This document shows positions 30,334 through 41,980 of a stretch of DNA of 64,000 nt, piece after piece. The DNA lies in assembly GCA_961205875.1 (NCBI GenBank), contig OY540822.1, positions 2,172,501 to 2,236,500 on the forward strand. Reading direction: 5' to 3'. The DNA comes from Sialis fuliginosa. Lineage: Eukaryota; Arthropoda; Insecta; Megaloptera; Sialidae. The translations under genes were made by a program, and so were the position numbers. The notes under the pieces are model-generated. The model did no database searches, had not been told where the DNA came from, and saw nothing but the letters and a program-made list of their open reading frames with translations. Numbering within the stretch: position 1 is the stretch's first letter; the number at the start of each line of letters is the position of its first letter.

Positions 30334-32165
30334 AAATGGCCAAGTGCGTGTTGGGCACGCACATGATAGGTTTCCGTAGTCATTACGATTTATAAACAAG
30401 AATTATTTCAACGGACGCTCTGATAACGACATTTAAATGCAAATATATCGTGATTAAAGGGTTAAAATCAAAAGGTCATATAACATTTTTTGTTGCATTT
30501 TAGGAGACCTATCTAAAGATACCCCACTCAATGGGTTAAGTGAAAAAAAATTTGAGAACAATTTTCAGTCTATGGGAGGGGGTCCAAAATAATTTTGACA
30601 GTGTTCGTTATAATTTTCAGTGAAAGTACTAACTCAAAGCTACATTCTGAATTTGTTTCAGATTTTTTGAATAGATAGCTTAGAAATTAGGGTGGGGGGG
30701 ACGCTCTGATAACGACATTTAAATGCAAACATATCGTGACTGAAGGGTTAAAATCAAAAGATCATTTAAAAAGTTTTGTTGCATTTTGGGAGACCTATCT
30801 ACATGAGCGTAGCCAGGATTTTGTTCAGGGAGGGGCAAATTTTTTTTTTTGAAACCGATTGATCGACGTGTTTTGCCTAGTATTGAAAAAATTAACGTTT
30901 TCATTATTTATTATATCTCTAGATAGGTGCGCAAAAAGTAACAATGAAAAGTCATTATTTTTTTCATTTCTTCTTTTATTTTCGCCACATTTTTTTCAAT
31001 CAATTAAATTTATATGTATGTGCATATCTTTTTGAATACAAAATCCTCTACAAAAATGTACTCTACGTTGCTATTTTGGTGTTTTTTTATTTAATGTAAA
31101 AAATCGATCTAATTTGAATTGATAATATACTTTAAAAAAACTTTTTTTTGTATAAAAAGGATAAAAATAGTTTACCCGCTTTAACAAGAGATTACAATAA
31201 AAAAAACAATGATATTTAAATTTTCGAATCTAAAAATGTCAATATTTAGCCAATGAACTGATTAATTTGTTACTCTTACTTCACGAGCTAGGGGGAGGGG
31301 CAAGCGTCCCCCCTTGCCCATGCTTTTGTGGGTAGTTATTTTAACAGAAAACACAGTTTTCACTGTTGCCAATACTGCGACCTTTGCCTTTAGGTGTTTT
31401 TATTTTATTTTTAATTTTCCCTGATATTTTAGTTTACATGTAAAAATAAAAGATTGTGATTAAAAAAAACTTTGATATTTTATTTTCTGGATCCAAAATA
31501 TAAATTTACGTTCAAAAATTCAATGGACACCATAGAAGTCTAGAAATATCCCTGTTTGGACAATAATACTGATTTACTTATTACTTTTTGTCCACAAGCT
31601 AGGGGGGAGCAAGCGCCCCCCCCTGCCCCACCCTGGCTACGCCCATGCCTATCTAATGACATCCCACTCAATGGGTTAAGTGAAAAAAAAATTGTGAGTT
31701 CATTTTTCAGTCAATGGGAGTGGGGGCCAACATAATTTTGACAGTGTTCGTTATAATTTTCAGTGGAAGTACTAATTGAAGGCTACATTCATGAATTTTT
31801 TCAGATTTTTTAAATTGATAGTTTAGAAATTAGGGTGGGGGGACGCTTTTATCACGAATTATATCGTGACTGAAGGGTTAAAATCAAAATGTCATATTGC
31901 ATTTTTTATTGCATTTTAGGAGACCTATCTAAAGACTCCCCACTTAATGGATTAAGTGAACATTTTTTTTTGAAAATACTTTTCAGTCTATGGAAAGGGG
32001 GTTCAAAAAAATTTTTTTTTCAAAAATATTATGATTTTTGTTTTTGGGTTATCAGTCTTCGTCCGTATACCAAATTTCATCTTAATCGGCTTAAAATTTT
32101 TGAGGACGGACGGACGGACGGACATGGCGAAACTATAAGGTTTCCTAGTTTTCTACGGAAACCTA
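30334..32165. mobile_element. Element with 286-bp tandem units, split by a hAT MITE
   Basis: TAGGTTTCCGTAG (30367-30379) and CTACGGAAACCTA (32153-32165) are perfect inverted ends of a common insect repeat type (AAAATGGCCAAGTGCG start, GGACGGACGGACGG run near the end). Between them lie unit A 30413-30698 (286 bp), unit B 30699-31840 (288 bp once the MITE and one target duplication are removed) and partial unit C from 31841, each starting GGACGCT. Confidence 0.75.
30794..31655. mobile_element. hAT MITE (846 bp) with perfect 8-bp TSD
   Basis: CCTATCTA flanks the body at 30794-30801 and 31648-31655. Ends are CATGAGCGTAGCCAGG (30802) and CCTGGCTACGCCCATG (to 31647). The target sequence is identical in neighbouring tandem units (GGAGACCTATCTAAAGA), which shows the empty site directly. 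Confidence 0.9.
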
Positions 32166-32166
32166 A

Positions 32167-32433
32167 AAAGGTGACACACCACTTCATCGTGCTTTAAGAA
32201 ACGGTAACCTACGAAGTGCGCAACGATTGTTAAATGCAGTTACAGATGTAAACGTTGTTAATGACGAGGGTGAAACACTTTTACACTGTATTATTAAATA
32301 TATCATGTTTATGGAGGCGACTCCATTACTACGTGTAATGATGGCCGGTAAATCCTGTAATATGCTCGAGAGCCGAGGTTTTCAATGGGACTCCAACGAA
32401 ACAATCCATCACTTCAATTTTGGCGCCCCCTAA
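32167..32433 (+). pseudogene. Ankyrin-repeat coding fragment
   Basis: A frame open from 32167 (TAA at 32164-32166) to TAA at 32431-32433. Residues from 32170 read GDTPLHRALRNGNLRSAQRL, then LLNAVTDVNVVNDEGETLLHC, an ankyrin repeat (G-x-TPLHRA, two helices, the D-V-N-x-x-x-D-E-G-E-T-L-L-H start of the next). After about 32315 the similarity ends. The repeat element ending at 32165 abuts it within five bases. AAAAAG before 32171 could serve as an acceptor, but an orphaned fragment carried by or next to a transposon is as likely. Confidence 0.65.
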
Positions 32434-33457
32434 AAATAACTTTTACGCTCTCCTTCAATTTGTGAAGACCTTTTTTAAGTCCTCATCAAGGTCTTCTGCC
32501 TCATTTTGGCACCCTCTGTACCTTGGCACCAGCGGTACTTATAAATAGGTATGTTATATTTTTTTAACCAAAATGTTTAAAATTATGTGTTTTGTATTTT
32601 TTAAAACAAATTATATTATTTTAAATTAGGTTTCATTTTATTTTATTTTTATCAATAGTATATACACCCAGTCACCCAACTTTATTTTACACGATTTTGA
32701 AATAACACGGTCCACAAAGATGAACAAATACTCTTTTTTTACTCGAATTTTTTGTTCTAACACGAATTCCAAAAAAATCAAATTTTTACAATGTCTTACA
32801 TAGACTTAAAAAATAAGTTAACAAATTGTAAAAATGTATAATTTTTTTTATAAATCTAATCTATTTTTCCCGGATTACTTATTTCTTAGAATAATATTTT
32901 ATTTTGTATAAATATTATTAATTCCTATCAGAGCTGTCACAAGTACTCACTCAGTGAAAGTACTTGAAGTACAAGTACCATGTACTAACATAAAATGTAC
33001 TTGAAGTAAGTTCTTCAAGTATTTTACTTGTTAAAACAAACTATTGAATTTAAGTATTATGAAAAAGATCTACTTACTGTTAGATCTAATTTATTTTTTC
33101 CCAGGTTACTTATTTTTAATAAATATTATTAATAATTAATATCTAATATATGTATACCTAGTGGCGCGTTATACTAGTAGGTACTTAAAGCAATTGCCTA
33201 GAGTCCCGTGTGAAGGGGGGGGGGGGGGGGGGGGAAGGAAAAAGTTAAGACTTTTTTTTATCTTAAAATAATTTTAGTGATTAATTTTTGCTTTTTTGGA
33301 AAATACAATCACGAAAGTCTTGAAATATTATAATTATGGTAACATTTTTACTATTCAAATTTTAAAATTTTCTACTACATTTTTTTAAATGGGGCAGGGC
33401 GAAAACTTTTTATGCCTAGGCCCCCGACTATCATAACGCGCAACATACCTATATACA
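32434..33457. other. AT-rich spacer
   Basis: No gene. Notable only for an 18-base G run at about 33217-33234 and a segment (about 32655-32710, TACACCCA...AATAACACGGT) that is imperfectly inverted at about 34335-34368, possibly the two ends of a larger element enclosing 33461-34071. Confidence 0.5.
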
Positions 33458-34074
33458 TTAGGGTGTTTTTTAAATTTATTTTTATTTTTATTTTTTCGGT
33501 CCCGCAGGCCTATGTTTTAGCTTTGAATCAAAAGTAAACTGTCCCAAAATTTCAGACTCGTAGATCAAACCTGTGTACGGCGCAAACTGAGTCTTTTCCC
33601 CATTTGATTAACATGGAGAAAAATTACTTTTTACTTATGCATAAATATCTCGTTGAAAAATTTATTTTAATTTCGTACAGCAGCATATCAAAGAGAATTA
33701 GATTTCTTACAAAAAAGATCCCTAGTGCTCAATTCATAAATCGAATATTTTTAAAGATATGTTCGTTTAAACATTTTCATAAAAAGTAGAATTTAATTTC
33801 TATGATAATTTTTAAACAAACATTTCTTAAAATTTATTGGATTTATGAAAATATTATACACAATATTCCCCTGAGAAATTTTCAAAAAAAATTTGTTCAA
33901 CGAGATATTCACGCGTAAGTAAAAAAGTAATTTTTCCCATGTTAATCAAATGGGAAAAAGACTCGGTTTTCGCCATCCACCGGTTTGATCTATGAGTCTG
34001 AAATTTTGGGACAATTAACTTATGATCTAAAGCTAAAACATAGGCCTGCGGGACCGAAAAAAAAAACACCCTTA
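33458..34074. mobile_element. MITE with long inverted arms, TTA TSD
   Basis: Body 33461-34071 (611 bp) starts GGGTGTTTTTT and ends AAAAACACCC. TTA flanks both sides. Arms of about 180 bp pair, including TCGGTCCCGCAGGCCTATG and CATAGGCCTGCGGGACCGA. TTA duplications indicate a PIF/Harbinger-like MITE. The small ORFs inside are shadows of the arms. Confidence 0.85.
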
Positions 34075-34363
34075 TATACATATATGTATTATGTATATAA
34101 GAAATATGTACTTTAATATGCATAAGTATCAAACCAATTCGGTTTTTACACGATATTGAAATAGCACGGTCGATAACAATAAAATAAAAATTTCTTATAC
34201 ACGTATTGATATGATTTTATACGAAATAGTGTAAAAATACAATTTATTATTTTCGTACAGTGAAATCATTTTTTTTTTTGTTAATTTTCTTTTTAAATTA
34301 AATAAATACTTTTTACACAGGTTATAGGCTATACGTATCTACCGTGTTATTTAACAAAATTGG

Positions 34364-34815
34364 GTGTACGTTAGCGATTCTCAACCTGTGGGGCGTGATA
34401 AAACTAAATGGGGGGCCCGAGCATATCGGGAAATGAGAAAAAATATTAATAAATTTATTATTATATTATTAATTATTATACATTCTGATATAATAAAAAA
34501 TAAAATACACGTTTACATTTACGCTGATATAATACTTACACTAATAAATAGGATTGTATATATTTGCACAATATATTTAATAATTTAACGTATCAATATT
34601 AAATTAAAAACAAAATTAATAATTATTAGTGACTCCCTTGGGCTTGTCTTGCAGAACAAAGTTTTTCGAAAAAAGGTTTAATATTAGAAATTGACACTTT
34701 TTCTATATTTAGCTGAGATTTTCAGTGAAAATTTTGTATGAGGGGGGGGGGAATGAGAATTGTGATTGAAAATTGGGTTGCAAATACTAAATGGTTGAGA
34801 AACGCTGGTGTACGT
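34364..34815. mobile_element. hAT MITE (436 bp), TCTCAACC-ended, perfect TSD
   Basis: GTGTACGT occurs at 34364-34371 and 34808-34815. The body starts TAGCGATTCTCAACCTG and ends GGTTGAGAAACGCTG, the widespread hAT end type. Confidence 0.9.
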
Positions 34816-36084
34816 ATACAATAGTATACATAATACACTTTTGTTCAATTTTATCTAATATTTTTGATTGTAGTAATTATTTTAGAGCCATTCAGAAGCA
34901 TAAACGACTAACAACGTTTTTGTTGTTTTTAGTTAATAAATACGAGTACGTTGTTTTAAGAATATACTAAGCAACAGGAATAATAATAGTTTAGGTTTTC
35001 CTGTCCTAATATCGATACAATTTCTCATTATATTTTCAATATCAATTGATCTCGGTAAATGAAGAATTTGTTTTTGTACAAGATTCTTTTTAATGTTTGT
35101 TTTGTAAAGTTAGTCGCTTTTGCTTCAGATTTTCTATTATGTTTCTTATAAAATATTTTTTTAATTTTAAAATTATTATATTATTATATATTATATTCAA
35201 TTTTTATATTTCATTAATATATTTTGATAAATATTAAGAGGAAAAACTGTTTTACTTTATTTTGTAATTGTTTATTATTTTATTAATGTAGATGTTTAAA
35301 AACCATTTGCTTCCTTTGCGCCACCCTGTATTAGCATATAGCTTAAAAAATAAATAGTTCATTAACTAAAATAATATTAATTATTATTCCTGTTCTTTAT
35401 AATTTGTTGATCTTTTTATATTAAATATAATACGTATATTTAAACAAATAAATTTATTTTCTTGTAAACTATGTACTTTGTTTTTCAGTTAATACATAAT
35501 ATTGAATTTTTATATAACATTGAACATAAAATTATGTTATTAAAATAAGTGTTCATAATTACTTGTTTTAATAATATATTTTTTATGTTCAAATATAAAT
35601 ATAAAATAATAACTGTATTGAGGATATTTAAATTTAGCGGGATTTTAAAATGACGTCATGACTACACTCACAAAAGCGCTGATTAATTTTTGAATACATG
35701 AGAGTTGTCTATCTATAGTATTTACTTATCTATGTGCATACCTAAGAATTTTTACATTTTGTTTGTTTCTTTTCTTAATTAAATAAACAAAATAGAGTTT
35801 AAATTTACATTTACTAATATAAATAAGCAAATCCGCTAATAAAAGGGCATTAATTATTATTATTAACTCAACAGGCAAGCATTTTTGGTGATTTTTAAAC
35901 ATTTTTTTGGGCGAAGAGAGGGCGGAAAAATAAATTTCGTCCAGGGCGCCAGACTTGATACGTGTAATTCCGTTAAAATCTCGAGTGGGATTTTTTTTAT
36001 GGTCACTATACTTTATTATACAGTACATTTCATGTAGGTATGTATAAAAAAGTAATAATATAAATTTTAATGTCATTATTTATG
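34816..36084. other. AT-rich spacer, no gene seen
   Basis: Very AT-rich. A minus-strand frame at 35726-36076 has no recognisable domain and matches the base composition of the flanks, so it is not called. Confidence 0.5.
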
Positions 36085-36415
36085 TTTAATGTGATGCGTA
36101 AAACGTAAAATGTAATAGCAAAAAATAATATATTAATATTTAATCTATAAAATAAACACACCCAATATAAATTTTAGATATACCCATATTAGATTTAAAA
36201 TATACATAATAATCATAGTAAATAACCATTAATAAGTATAAGAAATTAGGTAACAAAAGCAAAATTTGTAATAATAAATCATTATTTGAAATGGACGTAT
36301 ATTTATTGTTTTTATTTAAAATGTTATAACTATATAAGCTCCGCCCTAGAAAAAGATAACCGATGATATTTGTCTTTAAATTTGGAATCTGTTGTAAGCG
36401 ATTCTGGCCTTTAGG
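36085..36415. repeat. Dispersed 340-bp repeat, copy 2 (inverted)
   Basis: Inverted counterpart of 27103-27440. The minus-strand ORF at 36140-36511 is a by-product of this repeat. Confidence 0.75.
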
Positions 36416-36470
36416 ATGACAAACTAATGGGATCTTTTCTGTTTTCGGTGATGTACATATTATCAAAACA

Positions 36471-36625
36471 CAGATGATAGCTATCTTGATAAAATCCAAG
36501 TATATTTGCAATAATCACTTTTTTTTAAATCTGTTTATTCAAAAATATACAAAATTTTGAATAATTGTTAAAGTTGTATATTTTTGCTGTTTTATGTGTT
36601 TTACAAGTGTGTAGGGCTCACGTTT
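36471..36625. repeat. Dispersed 150-bp repeat, copy 2 (shared with 807-955)
   Basis: Direct match to 807-955, about 90% by eye. Confidence 0.75.
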
Positions 36626-37244
36626 TTGTTGTTTTTTGGATTACGTTAAAATTAACTAATAATTGTTTAATACAAGCTTGTCCAACCCGCGGCCCGCGGG
36701 CCTCATGCGGCCCTCGAGGACCCTTGGTGCGGCCCGCGAGCATAATTTTAAAAAATAAATAAATTTATTGATAATACATAAATTTACATTGAAAATAGTA
36801 TGTACGACTAAAAAAAAAGGTCTTCCTAATCTAACTCTATTTATATATATGTATATATAGGTATTTATAATAAAACTAGGAATTGTAGGAATTGAAACTG
36901 ACGCGACCAAAAAAAAAAAAAGGTCCTCAGTTGTTATAACCCCAGCACAGCTGTACTCAAGACCGTTGGGTACCATCTTCAGAAAGATGGTGTGCGATCT
37001 AAGATTGCATCCTTCACGCGGTGGCCCTGTTGAAACTAAACTCAGCGGATCTAGACTAGGAAGTCGAAAAACATCTCCCAATCCAAGGTGTAAGCTATCG
37101 TGCTGAGGGATGAATGGCACTGGGTTATTGTGTCATGAACGATGCCCTTGGGAAACCTGGCGAAATCCCATTGTATTTAGCCTTGCCCCGTATGAGGCTG
37201 TCCGGGGAATGACACACACTTGCCTCACTACTCGTGGGAACAAC

Positions 37245-37877
37245 ATGAAGACAACAAAACAAAAAACAACCGAGGGCTCCCCACCGGGAGACCTCAAACT
37301 CGATGCTGGAGGCCCCTCTGGGGAAACCAGCACCGCCACACCTCATCCTCAGGAGGCCCCTGAAAAGGGGCTACTTGAGGATGTCAACAAGCTCAGCCTA
37401 GAAGGGCATCCCAAAAGGAAACCCATCTCTGGTGCTGAGAAGAAGAGACGGAGGAAGGCTAAAGCGGCTGCCTCCACCTCACAGGAGGAGGCTTCAACCT
37501 CTGGCGGCTCCAAACGGATGCGGTCACCAGGAGAGACTCCCCCTGACACCAAACAACTGGTGAAGAAACCGAAGGTTCCACAACTGAAACCTTCGAGCTA
37601 CGCCCAGGCTGTGGACAGCTCCTTAAGGGTGGCCATTGTTAGCGATGGCTACCCCGAGACCAAAATCTCGGAGGAGCAATCTGCAGCACTGGACAAGGCT
37701 ATCTGGGAGAAATTGGTAGGCTTGCCTCTCGAGGTGGCCATGCCAAGCTTCCAGGATTCTCGACTCGTAAAGGGAGCCTTTTTGATTTCCTGCTCGAACG
37801 AGTCGTCAAAGGAGTGGCTGAAAGAGGCTATCAAAGACCTTAAGCCATGGGAGGGCGCAAAACTCCAACTAGCTTAG
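37245..37877 (+). pseudogene. LINE ORF1 protein (DUF4780-like), C-terminally disrupted
   Basis: I choose the ATG at 37245 (MKTTKQKTTEG); the frame is open further upstream to 37110 in leader sequence. The first half is a low-complexity Pro/Ser/Thr/Lys-rich region with a basic stretch (KKRRRKAKAAA) and KRMRSPGETPP. The second half (SYAQAVDSSLRVAIVSDGYP, EEQSAALDKAIWEKL, FLISCSNESSKEWLKEAI) resembles the DUF4780 domain of insect LINE ORF1 proteins, presumed to bind element RNA. TAG at 37875-37877. Sequence resembling the next part of the domain resumes in another frame at about 37882 (DLPKLKRMMVRIPGE), so a one-base indel lies near 37866-37880. Confidence 0.75.
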
Positions 37878-37926
37878 GGAGTGACCTCCCTAAGCTTAAG
37901 AGAATGATGGTAAGGATCCCTGGTGA

Positions 37927-40788
37927 GTCCAGGGAACTTACAGAAATCTTCACCCTGCTGGAAAGGCCATAATAACGTCGTATGAGGACAACTGTCCCCT
38001 ACGTGTTCAAAAGTCTAAACAGACCAACCCTTGGTGGAGCTCATCGCTAGACAAGCTTCGCAAAGAAAACCGTAGGCTATTCAACATAGCCAAACGTACC
38101 AGAAAACCTGAGGATTGGGAACACCACAAGATGTCCCAACAGAGATATAAAAACGCCATAAGGCAATCAAAGAGGACTACTTGGAAGGCATACTGCGAGG
38201 ACATAGAAAGTATGCCTAAAGCAGCAAGGCTTTGCAAGGTTCTCGCAAAAAACCCTAGAAGCAGGTTGGGGGCCTTACAATTTTCCGATGGTGATTTTAC
38301 CTCCACCAACGAGGAGGTTCTTAGGCTCCTTTTGAAGACACACTTCCCTGATTCCAGAGAACTTCCTACCAATAGGCCGACGATGGAGGCTCCCCAGACT
38401 AGAGCTTTATCTAATGACTGGAAGGTGGCCTCCAAAGTCGTAACCTATGAACGCACGAAATGGGCAATCTCAAAGTTTGCCCCTTTCAAGGCAGCAGGAC
38501 CTGATGGTATCTTCCCGGCTCTTCTTCAGGAGGGACAGGAAATACTAACCAGGCCACTGTATCATATATTACGAGGCTGTCTTGCTTTGGGATATGTTCC
38601 AGGACCATGGCGAGCAGCCAGAGTAATATTCTTGCCAAAGCCTGGCAAGGACTCTTACTTCCAGGCCAAAGCATTTCGACCCATTAGTCTTACCTCCTTT
38701 TTACTAAAAGTGCAGGAAAGACTGATAGATCGATACATACGAGATGGATGCTTGGTGCAATATCTTCTGCATCGAAATCAACATGCCTACCAAAGAGGGA
38801 AATCCACAGAAACGGCCCTTCACCAAATCGTCCATAAGGTCGAGAAGGTGCTATCTTATGGGGAATTTGCTCTTGGTACGTTTTTAGATATTGAAGGCGC
38901 GTTTGACCGCACGACCTTTGAATCGATATATAATGCTGCTTTAGAGCGTGGAATAGAGCCCACTATAGTAAAGTGGATCGAGTACATGCTCAAAAACAGA
39001 AACATAAAAGCCATGCTAAAAGGGGAATCCGTGGAGGTTTCTGCCGGCCGTGGGTGCCCACAGGGAGGTGTACTTTCACCACTCCTGTGGTGCCTCGTGG
39101 TCGATGGACTTCTTCGGAGGCTCAATGAAGCAGGATTTTATACACAAGGCTATGCAGATGATTTAGTAATCATAATAGCCGGAAAATTCCTTGGAACAAT
39201 ATGTGAGGCAACTCAAAGTGCCTTGAATATTGTACAAGACTGGTGTAACGGGGCCCAGCTATCGGTCAATCCATCAAAGACCGAGCAGGTCCTGTTTACA
39301 CGAAAACGGAAGATGGACGATTTTAGAAAACCATCTATCTTCAACAAAACACTGGAACTGTCCGAAGAAGTCAAATATCTAGGGGTTATCCTGGATGCTA
39401 AACTTACTTGGAACAGTCATGTAAAGAGACAAGAACAAAGAGCCTGCGCGACCTTTTGGACGTGCAGACGCACTTTAGGCAAAACCTGGGGACTGAAGCC
39501 AAGAATCGTACAATGGTTCTACACGGCTGTCGTACGCCCCATGATAACATATGCAGCACTTGTATGGTGGCCAAGAACTGAATTGGCCACCACAAGGGCC
39601 ACACTAGCTCGAGTGCAGAGACTAGCGTGCCTCAGCATTACGGGCGCAATGCGAACAACCCCGACGACGGCTATGGAGTTGCTGCTTGGACTCGTGCCTC
39701 TACACTTAGTGATAGAGGCTGAGGCCCAGGCGGCGGCGTACAGGCTGATTTGTACGGGGCAATGGAAACCCACTCAAGAAAATATGGGACATGCCAGAGT
39801 TGCCTCAAGGCTGAGGTCGACCATTCCCATTTCCCAAATGGGAAGTGACGGCATAGTCCCCTATATTTCCTTTAGTAAACACTATAAAGTGCACATCCCA
39901 CAAAGGGAGGAATGGCTCCCTAACAACCGGTCCTTTCTAAAACCCCATGGCCTCGTCTGGTACACAGATGGGTCGCGGAACAAGCTAGGTACCGGTGCAG
40001 GAGTTTATGGAGAAAAGCCCAGGGTCAAACTCAAATTTGCCCTAGGCAAATATCCCACAGTCTTCCAGGCAGAAATCTTCGCGATAATGACCTGTGCAGA
40101 AGAAAACCTCAAAAGAGGATACAAATGGAGACACATCTACATTTGTTCCGACAGCCAAGCGGCCATTAAGGCCCTAATCTCTCCAGAGATAGGGTCACGA
40201 TTGGTTGAGGAATGTCGGCAAACACTCACAAAACTCTCAACTGAGAACTATGTGAAGATCCTATGGGTACCAGACCATAGTGGAATCAAGGGTAATGAAG
40301 AAGTTGACGCTCTAGCGGCAGCTGGAGCGAATGAACCTTTAACAGGTCCAGAACCAGCCTTCGGAATATCCCCAAAAAACGTGAGGCACGAGATCTGGAA
40401 CAATGTAACCGAGCGGTTTCAGCAATCTTGGACCTCTAGACAAAGACCTAGACAAGCGAGATCCTTTATTAAGGGCCTCTCATCTAAGTCAACTAAATAT
40501 CTTCTGAACTTAAACAGAAGACAGCTTAAAATCGTTACGGGCCTCCTAACAGGTCACGGGCGAATGAACAGTCATCTCCACACTATAGGCATAGCGCCTA
40601 ACCCACAGTGTAGGAAATGTCGATCACAGGAGGAAACTTCTGAACACGTCCTTTGCATTTGCACAGCACTTGCTGAGATAAGGAACAAACACCTTGGCTC
40701 CCCTTTTCTTGAGCCGAGAGACATTCAAGACATACCGTTGAACAGGATCCTTTCCTTCGCGGAAGCAACGGACCTGTTTAAAGAATGA
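37927..40788 (+). pseudogene. LINE ORF2: reverse transcriptase and RNase H, no endonuclease
   Basis: Open from 37927 to TGA at 40786-40788, no internal stops; first ATG at 38131. RT motifs in order: FRPISLTSFLLKVQERL, HAYQRGKSTETALHQ, FLDIEGAFDRTTF, GCPQGGVLSPLLW and catalytic GYADDLVII (near 39150). RNase H follows from about 39960: WYTDGSRNKLGTG, QAEIFAIM, CSDSQAAIKAL and WVPDHSGIKGNEEVDALA, with Asp, Glu, Asp and Asp in place. A C-terminal CRKCRSQEETSEHVLC zinc-binding motif follows. RT plus C-terminal RNase H and these motifs fit the LOA clade. The junction near 37970 fuses ORF1-derived sequence to the region just before RT, removing the AP endonuclease; the copy could not nick a target itself. 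Confidence 0.88.
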
Positions 40789-40857
40789 AGTCTTGGTAAC
40801 CTCAAGGGGGCACAATGGGCCCTAGCGGCCTAAGTGCAGGAGCCTCGCTCCACCCCC

Positions 40858-40880
40858 CCTTTATCTATCTATCTATCTAT
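40858..40880. repeat. (CTAT)n microsatellite at LINE 3' end
   Basis: About five CTAT units end the LINE; such simple repeats are common 3' tails of I/LOA-group elements. Confidence 0.8.
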
Positions 40881-41068
40881 AAACTGCGGCCCTTAGTGAA
40901 CCAAATCAAATAAAAATTTTATTATGCGGCCCGGAAGGTTCAAAAGGTTGGACACCTATGGTTTAATACATCAATGTATTTAAGGTATTTTTGTATTTAT
41001 ATACGTACTTATAATAAATTATTATTGTTAAAATTTCCACTGGGTTTTTGTTCTAATTCATTCTGTTA

Positions 41069-41980
41069 TACAGTGTATTCCAAGTTGATTAAGCCATAGG
41101 AAATTTAACATGGGGACAATTAGAAATGTTGTAGTAACCTTTGGTCTAATTTAACGATGTGTGATTGGTGCATTTTGAAATGCCGCCTCGAAACTAACTG
41201 ATAAATTTTAAATTAATCAACAGTATTTTGTTTTCAACTTTAATTAAGAATAAAATACATTAATGAAATTAAAGTAAGCATCCTAGATAAAATTATAATT
41301 ATATTTTTTGGCAGATATAACATTGAAAACAAAATACTAATGACAATTTTACTAAATTTTGTGGCGGCATTTCAAAATGGACCAATCACACATCGTTAAA
41401 TTCGATCAAAGGTTACTACAACACTTCTAATTGTCCTCATGTTAAATTTCCTATGGCTTAGGCGGCTATTACACTATCAAATAAATATGTCAAACATCTT
41501 TGACAAAGATTTGATCATATTTCTTTGATAAAATACGAGATTTTGTTCTATTAGACTACATAAAATATTTGATAATATTTTCTTAGTATTATCTAGGGAT
41601 ATTTTCTTCTTTTTTGGTGCATTTTGATAATCAATGTGTGGATGTTCGTCAGATGACGCGATCGAGGTTTGAATTTACAACTGTGTATTGCAGTTTTTAT
41701 AATCAATAAGAAGATTATCTTATAATACTGGATTATGTTGATATTAATATATTAACTGTAATTGTCAGTGATAACTTGGTAGTCGCCATTTTGATTTATC
41801 TGTCAAAAAACATTTGATCAAATATAAGAGACTGTCATTAACTATGATCATAGAAATATTATTAAGGTAAATATTATAAAAGTTGACTTATTACACTGTC
41901 ATATTTCTTTGATCAAAGAAATTTTATCACATTTCTTTGATAGTGTAATAGCCGCCTTAATCAACTTGGAATATACTGTA
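41069..41980. mobile_element. Tc1/mariner-like MITE carrying a nested MITE
   Basis: Outer body 41071-41978 starts CAGTGTATTCCAAGTTGATT and ends AATCAACTTGGAATATACTG, with TA on both sides. Its right inverted arm is split at 41460/41957 by the inner element; without it the outer unit is about 410 bp and almost wholly palindromic. Confidence 0.88.
41458..41959. mobile_element. Inner MITE (496 bp) with TTA TSD
   Basis: Body 41461-41956: GGCGGCTATTACACTATCAA ... TTGATAGTGTAATAGCCGCC, flanked by TTA (41458-41460; 41957-41959). PIF/Harbinger-like. TTTGATCAAA-type palindromes recur inside. Confidence 0.9.

Larger units (their letters stand above)
36939..40879 (+). mobile_element. LOA-type LINE, internally deleted
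   Basis: Starts after GGTCCTCAG of the host hAT copy and ends in a (CTAT)n tract (about 40860-40880) before GCGGCCC. It is GC-rich compared with all surrounding DNA. It carries a 5' leader, ORF1 (37245), ORF2 with RT and RNase H, and a short 3' UTR. The apurinic endonuclease domain normally at the start of ORF2 is absent. Compared with the intact hAT copy, about 15 bp of target seem lost at the 3' junction, so no clean target duplication was seen. Confidence 0.85.
36665..40968. mobile_element. hAT element (GTCCAACC ends) interrupted by a LINE
   Basis: GTTTAATA flanks at 36665-36672 and 40961-40968, a perfect 8-bp duplication. Ends are CAAGCTTGTCCAACC and GGTTGGACACCTATG. The hAT sequence occupies 36673 to about 36938 and about 40880-40960; the rest is the LOA LINE. 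An uninterrupted relative of about 263 bp lies at 55846-56108. Confidence 0.9.

Noticed and set aside
33604-34132. ORFs of 61 and 92 codons on opposite strands
   Set aside because: They fall in the inverted arms of the MITE 33461-34071.
36140-36511. Minus-strand 123-codon ORF
   Set aside because: Coincides with dispersed repeats that also occur at 27103-27440 and 807-955, where no equivalent ORF persists.
38007-39773. Minus-strand ORFs up to 142 codons
   Set aside because: Antisense to the LINE ORF2, whose plus-strand frame carries all the RT and RNase H motifs.
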